Positions 8,995 to 17,316 of a stretch of DNA of 49,169 bases are shown here, piece after piece. Below the pieces are notes generated by a model. It saw nothing but the letters and a program-made list of their open reading frames with translations, did not search any database and was not told the origin of the DNA. The stretch comes from Opitutia bacterium Tous-C1TDCM (lineage in GTDB: Bacteria > Verrucomicrobiota > Verrucomicrobiia > Opitutales > Opitutaceae), in contig NEUS01000017.1 of assembly GCA_002288455.1 (NCBI GenBank), positions 1-49,169 on the forward strand. Direction: 5' to 3'. Positions within the stretch are counted from its first letter, which is position 1, and every line of letters begins with the position of its first letter. A program made the translations under genes and the position numbers.

Positions 8995-11871
8995 TCAGTC
9001 GAACGCGTAGGACACGCTCAGACCGAAGCTGCGGCCCTTGGTGTGGCGCGCGTGGATCAGGTCCGAATTCTGCAGCCCGATGGTTTTCTCGTGGTCGGGA
9101 TCCAGGAGATTCCGGGCGCTGAACTTCAGCTTCCAGCGGGCGGAAAGACGCTGGGAGAGTACGAAGTTGAGCAGCGGCGCGGGCTGCTCGTACACGTCGG
9201 GCAGCGGGCCGAAATTGACGAGGTCGAGACGCTCGCCGACCACGTTGAACGAGATTGTCGCCAGCGTGGAGGAGGCCCGGCGGTCCCACGTCACATCGAA
9301 GTTGAACACGTAGGGCGACTGGCCGAGCAACTCGCGTTTGTCCGAGGCCTTGGCGTCGAAGGCCCGCAGAATCGCCAACTCGCGCGCCGGGATGGTGATT
9401 TCGGAAGCGACAAACGTCAGGTTCGTTCCGACCGAAAAATCCGCCATGGCACGGTGCAGGAACCGGAGATCGCGGCGGAACTCGAACTCCACGCCTTGCA
9501 CGGTGCCGCGCGCGACGTTCTGCGGCTGGATCGAGCCGACCGTGGGCTCGTAGAGCACCTCGATCGGATCGCGCATCCGCTTGTAGAAGGCGGAAACCGC
9601 GATCGTCTCGCCCCGGCGCGGAAACCACTCCCAGCGCAGGTCGAAATTGTCGATCACGGTGAGCTCGAGGTCCGGGTTGCCGAGGTACACATCGCCGGTG
9701 AAAACATCCTCGTAGCGGATATCGGTGAGCTCCTTGTAGGTCGGGCGCGCCATGGTGCGGCCGTAGGCGACGCGCCAGTTGGTCTTCGGCGTCGCCGCCC
9801 AGACAAAACTCAGCGCGGGCAACGTATCCGTCTGGTCGATCTCGCCCGGTTTCGGCGTCGAGCCCACGGTGGCCCGCGGCGCGGTGCGCAACTCCGTGGC
9901 TTCAAACCGCACGCCGGCGATCACCCGCAGGTCCCGGGCCAGCTGACCGTCGAACATCGCGTAGCCGGCGCGGATCTTTTGCTCGCCGGTGTAGTTGTTC
10001 GGCTCCTGCAGCCGGGACACCGTGTTGCCGAACGTCACGTTGTTGGCCGTGCGGCCCAGAATGCCCACCGGCGCCGGAAAGGTCTCGAAGTCGTTCCGGG
10101 ACCGCGGACTGAGACCGTACTGGAAACGCTGCTCCCGGTAGTCGCGATCGTTTTCCGAAGCGAGCGCGCCCACCTTCACGCGGTGCTCCCGCCCGCCGGG
10201 CGCGAACGGATACGTCAGGTCGACCGCGCTTTCCGTGGCATCCTCCTCGAGTTCCCGGAAGAACCGGTTCGGCTGCACGCCGGTGGCGTTCACGAACGTG
10301 CCGCCGGGCGTGTAAATCGCGGCCAAGGTCCGGTAATCCGGCTGATCTTGGGTGCTGCGCGACTGCGATACGCGCCATTCGAGCTGCAGGTCGCCCGCCG
10401 CCGGGAAGACACTCTTCCCCGCCAATTGGGCCGAGCCGACCATGCGTTCGGTGCGGAGCACATCGTACACTTCGAAAACGCTGCCCACGTAGTTGATCGC
10501 TTCCTCGCCGACGCCCCGGCGGACTTCGCTGTCGGTGCCCCGGGTGAAAAAGAGGTCGAGCGACGCCTCGTGCTGCGGACTGGTCCGCAGGGCCAGTTTC
10601 GCGAAACCGCCGCGCGATTCGCTTTCCGTGCTCGCCGTCACGCCGAAAGCCGGCGCGCTGCGGGCGGTCGCCGGATCGAAGGAAAGTTGGCTGCGGTCGC
10701 GGCTGAGCAACAGCCGGGCCTGCGGGGCGTCGGGCGTGCCGAGGAAGCGGTTCGCCTCGCCGCCGGTGGAATGCGCAAAACTCCGGTCGAAGGTCGCCGA
10801 AACGATGTAGCCGAACAGACCGTCCTCTCCCCACGCGTGCCGGTTGCCGAAGGCCAAAGAGCCCGAGGTGTTCAGGGGCGCCTTCTCCCGGCCGGGATAC
10901 ATGCCGGCGGAAAACAGCTTGGTGGCGCGATCGAGCTCCTCGGCCGGAATGAAATTGCCCTGCCGCGCCGCCAACTCCGCCTGGGTGCGGGAGGGCAGCA
11001 GCACCGAGACCGCCGGCACCGACCCGAGATTGCCCGGCGCGACCAGAATCTCTTCCCCCGAGGCGTTGGAGTTGTGCGTGGCGCCCAGCGACACCGTGAC
11101 GAAGAACCGTTCCGCAAACGACTTCGTTTTCACGTTCACACTGCCTCCGGAAAACGCCCCCGGCTGCTCCGGCGTAAACGATTTCGTCGTGGTGATCGAA
11201 TCCAACAGATCGCTGGGAAACTGGTCCATCTGGACGGCGCGCTTGTCCGGATCGGCGGACGGCACCGCCGCGCCGTTGAGCAGGGTGTTGGAGTAGCGGT
11301 CGCCCAGGCCGCGGATCAGGACGTACTTCCCATCCACGACACTGGCCCCCGTGACCTTGCCGAGCGCCTCGGCCGCATTTCCGACTGCGAGCCGGGAAAA
11401 TTGATCGCTGCCGATCGCATCGCTGACGGCGATCGCCTTCTGGCGGGCGCCGAGCAAGCCGATATCGGAACCGGCCACAACCTCCGCGGAGACGCTGAAG
11501 GCCTCCAACTTCAGCACCGGATCGGCGCTCGCCTGCAGCGGGAGATCGACCCTGACATTGCCGCCGGCCGTTACGGCGACTTCCGTGACCTCCGCCGGCC
11601 GGTACCCGTCTTTGGAAACGGCCAGCGTGCGCATCCCGGCCGCCACATTGCGCAGCGCGTAGCTGCCGTTCAGATCGGTCGTCGCCAGAAGCAGCGTCCC
11701 GGCGACCGTCACCGTCGCACCGGCGACACCCTGGCCGGTTTCCGCGCTGACCACTTTGCCCGCGACCGCGCCGGTGCCGTCCTGGGCGGCCCGCAATGCG
11801 CCGCCCGCGCAGAACAGCAGAATCAAACCGATCCGGCGGAACGGGCCGGCGTCAGGGAAGCACGTGATCAT
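8995..11871 (-). CDS. TonB-dependent outer-membrane receptor with carboxypeptidase-regulatory-like N-domain
   Basis: The protein has 958 residues from the ATG at 11871, which begins a signal peptide (RRIGLILLFCAGGALRAAQD). The open frame continues upstream, but through the hairpin region. Residues 34-112 form a carboxypeptidase regulatory-like beta-sandwich (GAVAGKVVSAETGQGVAGAT). A TonB-box-like KLEAFSVS lies at 121-128. The plug contains YVLIRGLGDRYSNTLLNG (183-200), and the 22-strand barrel ends in the usual aromatic residue (SVSYAFD). It would import a large substrate using TonB energy; the ligand is not known. It heads a two-gene operon with the beta-helix protein and is divergent from another TonB receptor. 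Its leader carries a terminator-like hairpin, so expression may be attenuated. Confidence 0.9.
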   Translation of the reverse strand: MITCFPDAGPFRRIGLILLFCAGGALRAAQDGTGAVAGKVVSAETGQGVAGATVTVAGTLLLATTDLNGSYALRNVAAGMRTLAVSKDGYRPAEVTEVAVTAGGNVRVDLPLQASADPVLKLEAFSVSAEVVAGSDIGLLGARQKAIAVSDAIGSDQFSRLAVGNAAEALGKVTGASVVDGKYVLIRGLGDRYSNTLLNGAAVPSADPDKRAVQMDQFPSDLLDSITTTKSFTPEQPGAFSGGSVNVKTKSFAERFFVTVSLGATHNSNASGEEILVAPGNLGSVPAVSVLLPSRTQAELAARQGNFIPAEELDRATKLFSAGMYPGREKAPLNTSGSLAFGNRHAWGEDGLFGYIVSATFDRSFAHSTGGEANRFLGTPDAPQARLLLSRDRSQLSFDPATARSAPAFGVTASTESESRGGFAKLALRTSPQHEASLDLFFTRGTDSEVRRGVGEEAINYVGSVFEVYDVLRTERMVGSAQLAGKSVFPAAGDLQLEWRVSQSRSTQDQPDYRTLAAIYTPGGTFVNATGVQPNRFFRELEEDATESAVDLTYPFAPGGREHRVKVGALASENDRDYREQRFQYGLSPRSRNDFETFPAPVGILGRTANNVTFGNTVSRLQEPNNYTGEQKIRAGYAMFDGQLARDLRVIAGVRFEATELRTAPRATVGSTPKPGEIDQTDTLPALSFVWAATPKTNWRVAYGRTMARPTYKELTDIRYEDVFTGDVYLGNPDLELTVIDNFDLRWEWFPRRGETIAVSAFYKRMRDPIEVLYEPTVGSIQPQNVARGTVQGVEFEFRRDLRFLHRAMADFSVGTNLTFVASEITIPARELAILRAFDAKASDKRELLGQSPYVFNFDVTWDRRASSTLATISFNVVGERLDLVNFGPLPDVYEQPAPLLNFVLSQRLSARWKLKFSARNLLDPDHEKTIGLQNSDLIHARHTKGRSFGLSVSYAFD

Positions 11872-11993
11872 GGCCTCATAAGGGCTACGGCGCAATTCCC
11901 CGCGGCAACGCAATTGCTCACCGGCCGCGGGATCTTCACCGGTCCGCCACCTGGCTGTAACATTTGTGTCTGTCCCGCGTCCGTCCGCGGACG

Positions 11994-12027
11994 AAAAAAA
12001 GCCGCCTCCCAACCCCTGGGAGGCGGC
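11994..12027 (-). terminator. Terminator-like hairpin in the leader of the TonB receptor gene (candidate attenuator)
   Basis: GCCGCCTCCCA (12001-12011) and TGGGAGGCGGC (12017-12027) form a perfect 11-bp stem with a five-base loop. On the minus strand it is followed directly by seven T residues (12000-11994). It lies 123-156 bp upstream of the minus-strand receptor start, and no minus-strand gene precedes it. It would therefore end either a small RNA or a prematurely stopped leader of the receptor mRNA. Confidence 0.6.
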
Positions 12028-12043
12028 CACTGACCTTGACACC

Positions 12044-12088
12044 TTGAACAACCGCGGCGAAAGACGCGCCGCGCCGCGCGGTGTTCAA
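12044..12088. repeat. Inverted repeat next to the candidate attenuator
   Basis: TTGAACA-A-CCGCG (12044-12056) pairs with CGCGG-TGTTCAA (12077-12088) with one bulged base. On the minus strand this stem precedes the terminator-like hairpin by 16 bases, as the sensing part of a riboregulator would. It could also be an operator. Confidence 0.45.
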
Positions 12089-12362
12089 CCGCAAAACCCG
12101 CCGGCACCGCGATGTCACCCCGCCGTCACCGGGCCCGCACTGCTGTAACTGAAATCCCGATACCGGCGGCGCCGGCGCGGCCGGACGCCGCGCCGCGGAC
12201 CCGTCCGGCACGCCGGAAAACGGCGGCGTGCGACGGTCCGGTGGCGGCCGGGTTACATTCCCGCGTCGTCGCTCCGCGCAGATTGACGCGGACCTCACCC
12301 CTCGGCTCCGGTCGCTCCCGCGGATCGCCGCCGATCCGGCACCTACCACCACCGTTGAACCT

Positions 12363-15158
12363 ATGAACTTGCCTTCCTTCCTCCGCGGCTTCCGCGCCGC
12401 CTTGCTCCTGCCGGCGACTCTCGCCCTCGCCGCCGCCCTGCCGGCCCAGACCACCGGCACCGTCGCCGGACGCGTCACCGATGCCCAGACGCGGCTCGCC
12501 CTCGGCGGCACCCGCGTGACCGTCGGCGGCACCGCCCTGGCGACCTACGCCGACAGCACCGGCGAATTCGTGCTGGCCGGCGTCCCGGCCGGTCCGGCCG
12601 CACTCGAGTTCAGCTACCTGGGTTACCCGGAGCTGCGCAAAACCGTGGCCGTGGTCGCCGGCGGCACCGTCCGCGCCGACGCCGCTTTCGGCACCGACAT
12701 CGTGGCCTTGGACAAATTCGTCATCACCGGCTCCGTCGTCGGATCCGCCCGCGCGCTCAATCGCCAGCGCGCCGCCGAAACCCTCAGCAACATCGTCGCC
12801 TCCGACGAAATCGGCAACTTCCCCGACCAAAATGCCGCCGAGGCCATCCAGCGCATTCCCGGCATCTCGCTCTACCGCGACCAAGGCGAGGGCCGCTACA
12901 TCGTCCTCCGCGGACTCAACTACAACTACACCTCGGTGAAAGTGAACGGCGGTTCCTTCGCCGGCGCCGATCTCGGCGACCGCGCCACGCCGCTCGATGT
13001 GATCCCGTCCGACGCCCTCGCCGCCATCGAAGTCACCAAGGTGCCGACGCCGGACATGGACGGCGAAGGCCTCGGCGGCCAGGTCGACATCAAGACCAAG
13101 AGCCCCTTCGACGCCGACGGCCTCGCCGCCAACGTCAGCGCGCAGGGCCAGTACTCCTCCCTCACCGGCGAATACAGCAGCAAGTTCAACGGCTTCGTCT
13201 CGCAGCGCTTCGGCGCCGCCAACCAGTACGGACTCCTGATCTCGCCTTCTTGGCAGGAACGGAAATTCGGCTCCCACAACTTCGAGACCGGCGGCGACTG
13301 GATCGCGCCGGCCGCGAACCGCACCGCTTTCTACACCATCGGTTCGGTCCAATTCCGCGACTATGTGATCAACCGGGAACGCTACGGCCTGAACGCCGCC
13401 TTCGAGACCCGGCCCGACGCCGCGACCTCGCTGTATGTGCGCGGAGGCTACAACCGCTTCACCGACACCGAGAGCCGCCACCTCACGATCTTCGATTTCA
13501 CCGAGGGCACGCTCAATGCCGCGTCCGTCACGGCCAACTCCGCCACCTACACCGGGCTCCGCCGCTTCGGCCGTCGCCTGCGCATCCGCGAGAAGGACCA
13601 GGAAGTTTCGACCGTCGTCGCCGGCGGCGAGAAACGCCTGGGCGCCTGGACCGTCGACGCCCAGGCCGGCTACACCGAGGGCAACGAAAAGCGGCCCGAT
13701 GAACTGGGCGCGCGCTTCCGCCGCAACTCCCGCGACAGTTCCGTCCGCTACACCACTTCCGGTCCCTACGGGATCGCTGTCACGCAGCTGGCCGGTGCCA
13801 GTTTCTTCGAGCCCACGTCCTACGATTTCCAACGCGTGGACCTCGCCAACGACCGCGGCTCCGAAACCGAAGGCACGTTCGGCTTCAACGCCCGCTACGA
13901 CCTCGGCCGCGACCTCAGCTACGTGAAATTCGGCGCCCAGCACCGCGCCAAGGAGAAGGAAAGCGAGAGCGAAGTCTACGAGCTCACTTCGGCGCCCGCG
14001 ACCTTCCGCTTCGCCAATCTCGCCGAACCGGCCGGCGACTATCCGTACCTCCGGGTCCCGCGCATCCGCACCGCCGCGGTGCAGGAGGCGTTCTACGGCA
14101 ACCGCGCCGCCTTCACCGGCACCCGCGTCTTCGAGGATTCCGAATTCGAGGATTTCTCGATCTCGGAGGACGTCACCGCGGCCTATGTCATGGGCGGCGC
14201 GACCTACGATCGCCTCAACCTCATCGGCGGGATCCGCGTCGAACGCACCGAATTCGCCAGCAACGGCAAAACCCTCGACCTCGCCCGTTCGGTCGCGACG
14301 CCCTCGCGCGCCTCGCGGAGCTACACCAATTGGCTGCCCGGCCTCTACGCGCGCTTCAACGCGAACCGGAACCTTGTGCTCCGCGCCTCCTGGTCCAACG
14401 CCCTCGCCCGGCCGTCTTTCGGTGACGCCGCGTTCCGCTCCCTCGTGGACAACGACAGCTTCGAGATCCTCCGCGGCAATCCCAACCTCCCCGCGCTCGA
14501 AGCGGAAAGCTGGGACGCCTCCGCCGAGTACTATCTGCCGTCGCTCGGCGTGCTCTCGGTCGCGGTCTTCCGCAAGGACATCGAGAACTTCTCCTACCAA
14601 TACAACGATCCCGCGCCGTTCCTGATCGGCACGCAGGCCTATCGGTTGTCGACGTTTGCCAACGGCTCGAAGGGCCGCATCAACGGCCTCGAGCTCGCCT
14701 ATCAGCAGCAACTGCGGCAACTGCCGGCGCCGTTCGACGGCCTCGGGGTCCTGGCCAACGTGACCTTCCTCGACAGCAAAGCGACCTACCCCACCCGGCC
14801 GCGCGAGCAAATCCCGTTCGTCGGGCAGTCGGACCGCACGGGCAATGTCGGCGTCAGCTATGAGAAACGCGGCCTCTTCCTCCGGCTGGCGCTCAACTTC
14901 CGCTCCGAGCGCCTGCGCGAGGACGAACCGCTCGGCGGCACGGCCCCGCAGGATCTCTACGTCGACGATTTCAAGCAGCTCGACCTTACCGCCCGCTATT
15001 CGTTCGGCCGCAACTGGGAAATCTTCGCCGAGGTGCTGAATGTCACCGACGAACCGTTCCGCGTGTTCCTGAAGAGCGACAATGGCCAAGGCGCCCGCCT
15101 CGGCCAGGTCGAGGAATACGGCTGGAGCGCCAACTTCGGCGTCCGCTGGAAGCTCTGA
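12363..15158 (+). CDS. TonB-dependent receptor of the Xanthomonas/Caulobacter type (TIGR01782-like)
   Basis: The protein has 931 residues from the ATG at 12363, which opens a signal peptide (LRGFRAALLLPATLALAAALPAQ). The frame is open 45 codons further upstream, but without a signal-like start. Residues 32-110 form a carboxypeptidase-regulatory-like domain (GTVAGRVTDAQTRLALGGT). A TonB-box-like ALDKFVIT follows at 115-122. The plug has the family signature NFPDQNAAEAIQRIPGIS (152-169) and YIVLRGLNYNYTSVKVNG, and the barrel ends in WSANFGVRWKL. Relatives import carbohydrates or other large ligands; nothing here fixes the substrate. It is single, followed by a strong terminator, and divergent from the receptor at 8995-11871. 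The two receptors belong to different subfamilies, so they are not a recent duplication. Confidence 0.92.
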   Translation: MNLPSFLRGFRAALLLPATLALAAALPAQTTGTVAGRVTDAQTRLALGGTRVTVGGTALATYADSTGEFVLAGVPAGPAALEFSYLGYPELRKTVAVVAGGTVRADAAFGTDIVALDKFVITGSVVGSARALNRQRAAETLSNIVASDEIGNFPDQNAAEAIQRIPGISLYRDQGEGRYIVLRGLNYNYTSVKVNGGSFAGADLGDRATPLDVIPSDALAAIEVTKVPTPDMDGEGLGGQVDIKTKSPFDADGLAANVSAQGQYSSLTGEYSSKFNGFVSQRFGAANQYGLLISPSWQERKFGSHNFETGGDWIAPAANRTAFYTIGSVQFRDYVINRERYGLNAAFETRPDAATSLYVRGGYNRFTDTESRHLTIFDFTEGTLNAASVTANSATYTGLRRFGRRLRIREKDQEVSTVVAGGEKRLGAWTVDAQAGYTEGNEKRPDELGARFRRNSRDSSVRYTTSGPYGIAVTQLAGASFFEPTSYDFQRVDLANDRGSETEGTFGFNARYDLGRDLSYVKFGAQHRAKEKESESEVYELTSAPATFRFANLAEPAGDYPYLRVPRIRTAAVQEAFYGNRAAFTGTRVFEDSEFEDFSISEDVTAAYVMGGATYDRLNLIGGIRVERTEFASNGKTLDLARSVATPSRASRSYTNWLPGLYARFNANRNLVLRASWSNALARPSFGDAAFRSLVDNDSFEILRGNPNLPALEAESWDASAEYYLPSLGVLSVAVFRKDIENFSYQYNDPAPFLIGTQAYRLSTFANGSKGRINGLELAYQQQLRQLPAPFDGLGVLANVTFLDSKATYPTRPREQIPFVGQSDRTGNVGVSYEKRGLFLRLALNFRSERLREDEPLGGTAPQDLYVDDFKQLDLTARYSFGRNWEIFAEVLNVTDEPFRVFLKSDNGQGARLGQVEEYGWSANFGVRWKL

Positions 15159-15182
15159 TCCCGCTCTCCGGTCCCTCGTTGC

Positions 15183-15213
15183 AGGCCGATCCTCCGGGAT
15201 CGGCCTTTTTGTT
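15183..15213 (+). terminator. Intrinsic terminator of the plus-strand TonB receptor
   Basis: AGGCCGATCC (15183-15192), the loop TCCG and GGATCGGCCT (15197-15206) form a perfect 10-bp stem followed by TTTTGTTT. It lies 24 bp after the stop codon. Confidence 0.9.
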
Positions 15214-15251
15214 TGCCGCGGCGCACCCCTTTTCCCGCCGGTTCGTCCCGG

Positions 15252-17090
15252 TCACTCCTTCGGCGGCACCGCGAAAGAAACGTGCCCGGCCGCCGGCGCC
15301 GCCGCCTGCAAACCTGAGCCTCCGGACGGCCGGCGCCGCTGCTCCACCAGCGCCAGCAACAGGTCGCTCTTGGCGAGACTGCCCTGCAAATTCCCGTCGC
15401 GGCCCACCACCGGCAGCCGCTCCGCCACGATGCCGAGGAACCCCGCCAGCGCCTCGGTCAACGGCTGGTCCGGGGCCACCCGGGGGAAATCCTCCCGCAG
15501 GATATCGCGCGCGATCACCAGCTCGGCCAGATCGGGTTCGCCCAGATAGGGTTTGATGTCGTGCAGCGACACCACGCCGAGAAACTTCCGGTTCCCGTCG
15601 ACCACGTAGAGGTTGTTCACGCGCAGCTTCAGGAACATGCGCGCGATCTCCTCGAAATGCGCCGTCGGCGCGACCACCGGCGGATTGGTCCGCATCATGT
15701 CGGCGACCCGCGCCTCGCCCAACCGCGGATCCGGCACCGCCTCCACCTTGCGCTTCAGCGCCTCGCTGTAGAGCGACGAGCCCTCGAGGCTCTTCGACGT
15801 GTAGTACGCGACCACCGAGCACAGCAGCAGCGGCAAAATGATGTCGTAGCTCAGCGTCATCTCGAAAAGCATGATCACCGCCATCACCGGGGCATGGCTC
15901 GCGGCGGACAAAAACGCGCCCATCCCCACCAGCGCGAAGGCCCGCGGATCCTGCGCGCCCGCCGGCCAATAGTGGTTGATCAACGTGCCGAAGAGCAGGC
16001 CGGAACCGGCGCCCATGAACAGCGACGGCGTGAACACGCCGCCAGGGGCCCCCGAGCCGAACGACGCCATCGTCGCGAGCCACTTGCACGCGAAGATGCC
16101 GAGAATCGCGATCCACGCCACACGGCCGTTCACGATCTCGACCACGACGGAATAGCCGTTGCCGCAGACCTGGGGCACATTGATCGCGATCGCGCCCACA
16201 ATCAGCCCGCCGAACGCCAACCGCAGCGTCAGCGGCAGATTCAGGCCGACGAAAAACCGCTCCGCCTGCCTGAGCGAACGCAAAAACAGCGGCGCCAGCG
16301 CCCCGACCAAAAAACCCAGGGCGATGTAGCCCGGCATTTCCCACAGCGAGACCGGCGCAAAGGTAGGCACCTTGTAGAGCACATGGGCGGCCGTCAGCAC
16401 CTGCACCGTGAGCGTCGCCGCCACCGCCGAGACCACGAGCGGGCCGAGGCTTTCCATCGCGATGGTGCCGAGAATGATCTCGGCCACGAAAAACGACCCC
16501 GCGATCGGCGCGTTGTAGGCCGAGGCGATCCCGGCCGCCGCCCCGCAGGCCACGAGCAGGCGCAGCTGCGGCGGCGAAAACTTCCGCCAACGCCCGAGCG
16601 CCGACGACACAACCGCCGCCAATTGCACCATCGGGCCCTCGCGCCCGATCGAACCGCCGGAACCGATGGAGAACAGCGCCGCCGCCGATTTCACGAGACT
16701 CGCGCGCACCGGCACGGTGCCGCTCCCGATCGCGATGACTTCCATGTAGTCGGTGGAACTCTCGCTGCGCGCGAAATGCTGCCCCCACTGCAGCACCAGC
16801 CCCGCCAGAATTCCGCCGAGCGTCGGCACCAGCAGGCAACCCCACCACGGCAACCGCTGCATCGACTCCACGACGCCCAGGCTCGAATTGCCGAACCAGT
16901 CGTGGATCCGTTCGGTCAGCGTGAGGAACAGGATCGACGTCAGCGCCCCCAGGAAGCCCGCCACCGCGGCCCACATCAGCGTCAGCTGCCACTCGCTCGG
17001 CTGCAACCGCTCCTGGATCCAGAGCCGCCACCGCAGCAACCGCAGCAACCGGCGCAGCAGCAAGGCGGCGGGATCGGCGACGGCCTTCAT
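15252..17090 (-). CDS. ClC-family chloride channel or H+/Cl- exchanger with CBS domains
   Basis: The protein has 612 residues from the ATG at 17090; the frame extends upstream to an ATG at 17210, but that stretch is Arg-rich and unlike the family. The ClC core spans about residues 35-450. It carries GSGTVP (122-127, usually GSGIP), the gating-Glu motif GREGP with Glu151, and GSGAPGGVFTPSL, the third anion-binding loop. Two CBS domains occupy about residues 470-595 (RVADMMRTNPPVV and the region around DFPRVAPDQPLTEA), followed by a low-complexity tail. The gating Glu is compatible with exchange activity. CBS domains would bind adenine nucleotides and tune gating. The gene is divergent from the CorC/HlyC-type transporter with a 226-bp shared upstream region. 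Confidence 0.92.
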   Translation of the reverse strand: MKAVADPAALLLRRLLRLLRWRLWIQERLQPSEWQLTLMWAAVAGFLGALTSILFLTLTERIHDWFGNSSLGVVESMQRLPWWGCLLVPTLGGILAGLVLQWGQHFARSESSTDYMEVIAIGSGTVPVRASLVKSAAALFSIGSGGSIGREGPMVQLAAVVSSALGRWRKFSPPQLRLLVACGAAAGIASAYNAPIAGSFFVAEIILGTIAMESLGPLVVSAVAATLTVQVLTAAHVLYKVPTFAPVSLWEMPGYIALGFLVGALAPLFLRSLRQAERFFVGLNLPLTLRLAFGGLIVGAIAINVPQVCGNGYSVVVEIVNGRVAWIAILGIFACKWLATMASFGSGAPGGVFTPSLFMGAGSGLLFGTLINHYWPAGAQDPRAFALVGMGAFLSAASHAPVMAVIMLFEMTLSYDIILPLLLCSVVAYYTSKSLEGSSLYSEALKRKVEAVPDPRLGEARVADMMRTNPPVVAPTAHFEEIARMFLKLRVNNLYVVDGNRKFLGVVSLHDIKPYLGEPDLAELVIARDILREDFPRVAPDQPLTEALAGFLGIVAERLPVVGRDGNLQGSLAKSDLLLALVEQRRRPSGGSGLQAAAPAAGHVSFAVPPKE

Positions 17091-17316
17091 CCCGCGGCGG
17101 ACCGGTCGGTCCGCCCCGGCTCGGGCTGCAGGCAGGCTTCGGTCGCTGCCGTTGGTTCCGTCGTCTCGCTCACGTCGTCCGCAAACTACCGCCGCGCCGC
17201 CGCGAAACAAGCCCGCCGGAAAAGATTTCCGCCGGCCGGCACGGGCTCCGTTTGACGCCGCCGCCCTCCGCTCCGACGTTACCCGCGTACCCGCCGGTGC
17301 CCGCCCTTACCTCCGC

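Larger units (their letters stand above)
11872..12362. promoter_or_regulatory. Divergent regulatory region between two TonB receptor genes
   Basis: This 491-bp gap holds no convincing protein gene. It must hold promoters for both receptors. Visible elements are a terminator-like hairpin for minus-strand transcripts (11994-12027), an imperfect long stem (12044-12088) and a 12-bp palindrome CGTCCGCGGACG (11982-11993). GTTACA-type hexamers that could serve as -10 elements appear near 11956 and 12252. No clean -35/-10 pair could be assigned. Confidence 0.5.

Noticed and set aside
12020-12040. GCCACTG near 12026 as part of a cobalamin riboswitch upstream of a TonB receptor
   Set aside because: The rest of the conserved core (GGTG segment, B12 box with AGCCAGGAGACC) is absent on that strand, and the minus strand shows only a loose B12-box resemblance at about 11957-11942.
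12126-15089. Long minus-strand open frame opposite the TonB receptor
   Set aside because: Composition is that of a reverse-strand shadow in GC-rich DNA, and the plus-strand receptor has signal peptide, plug and barrel.
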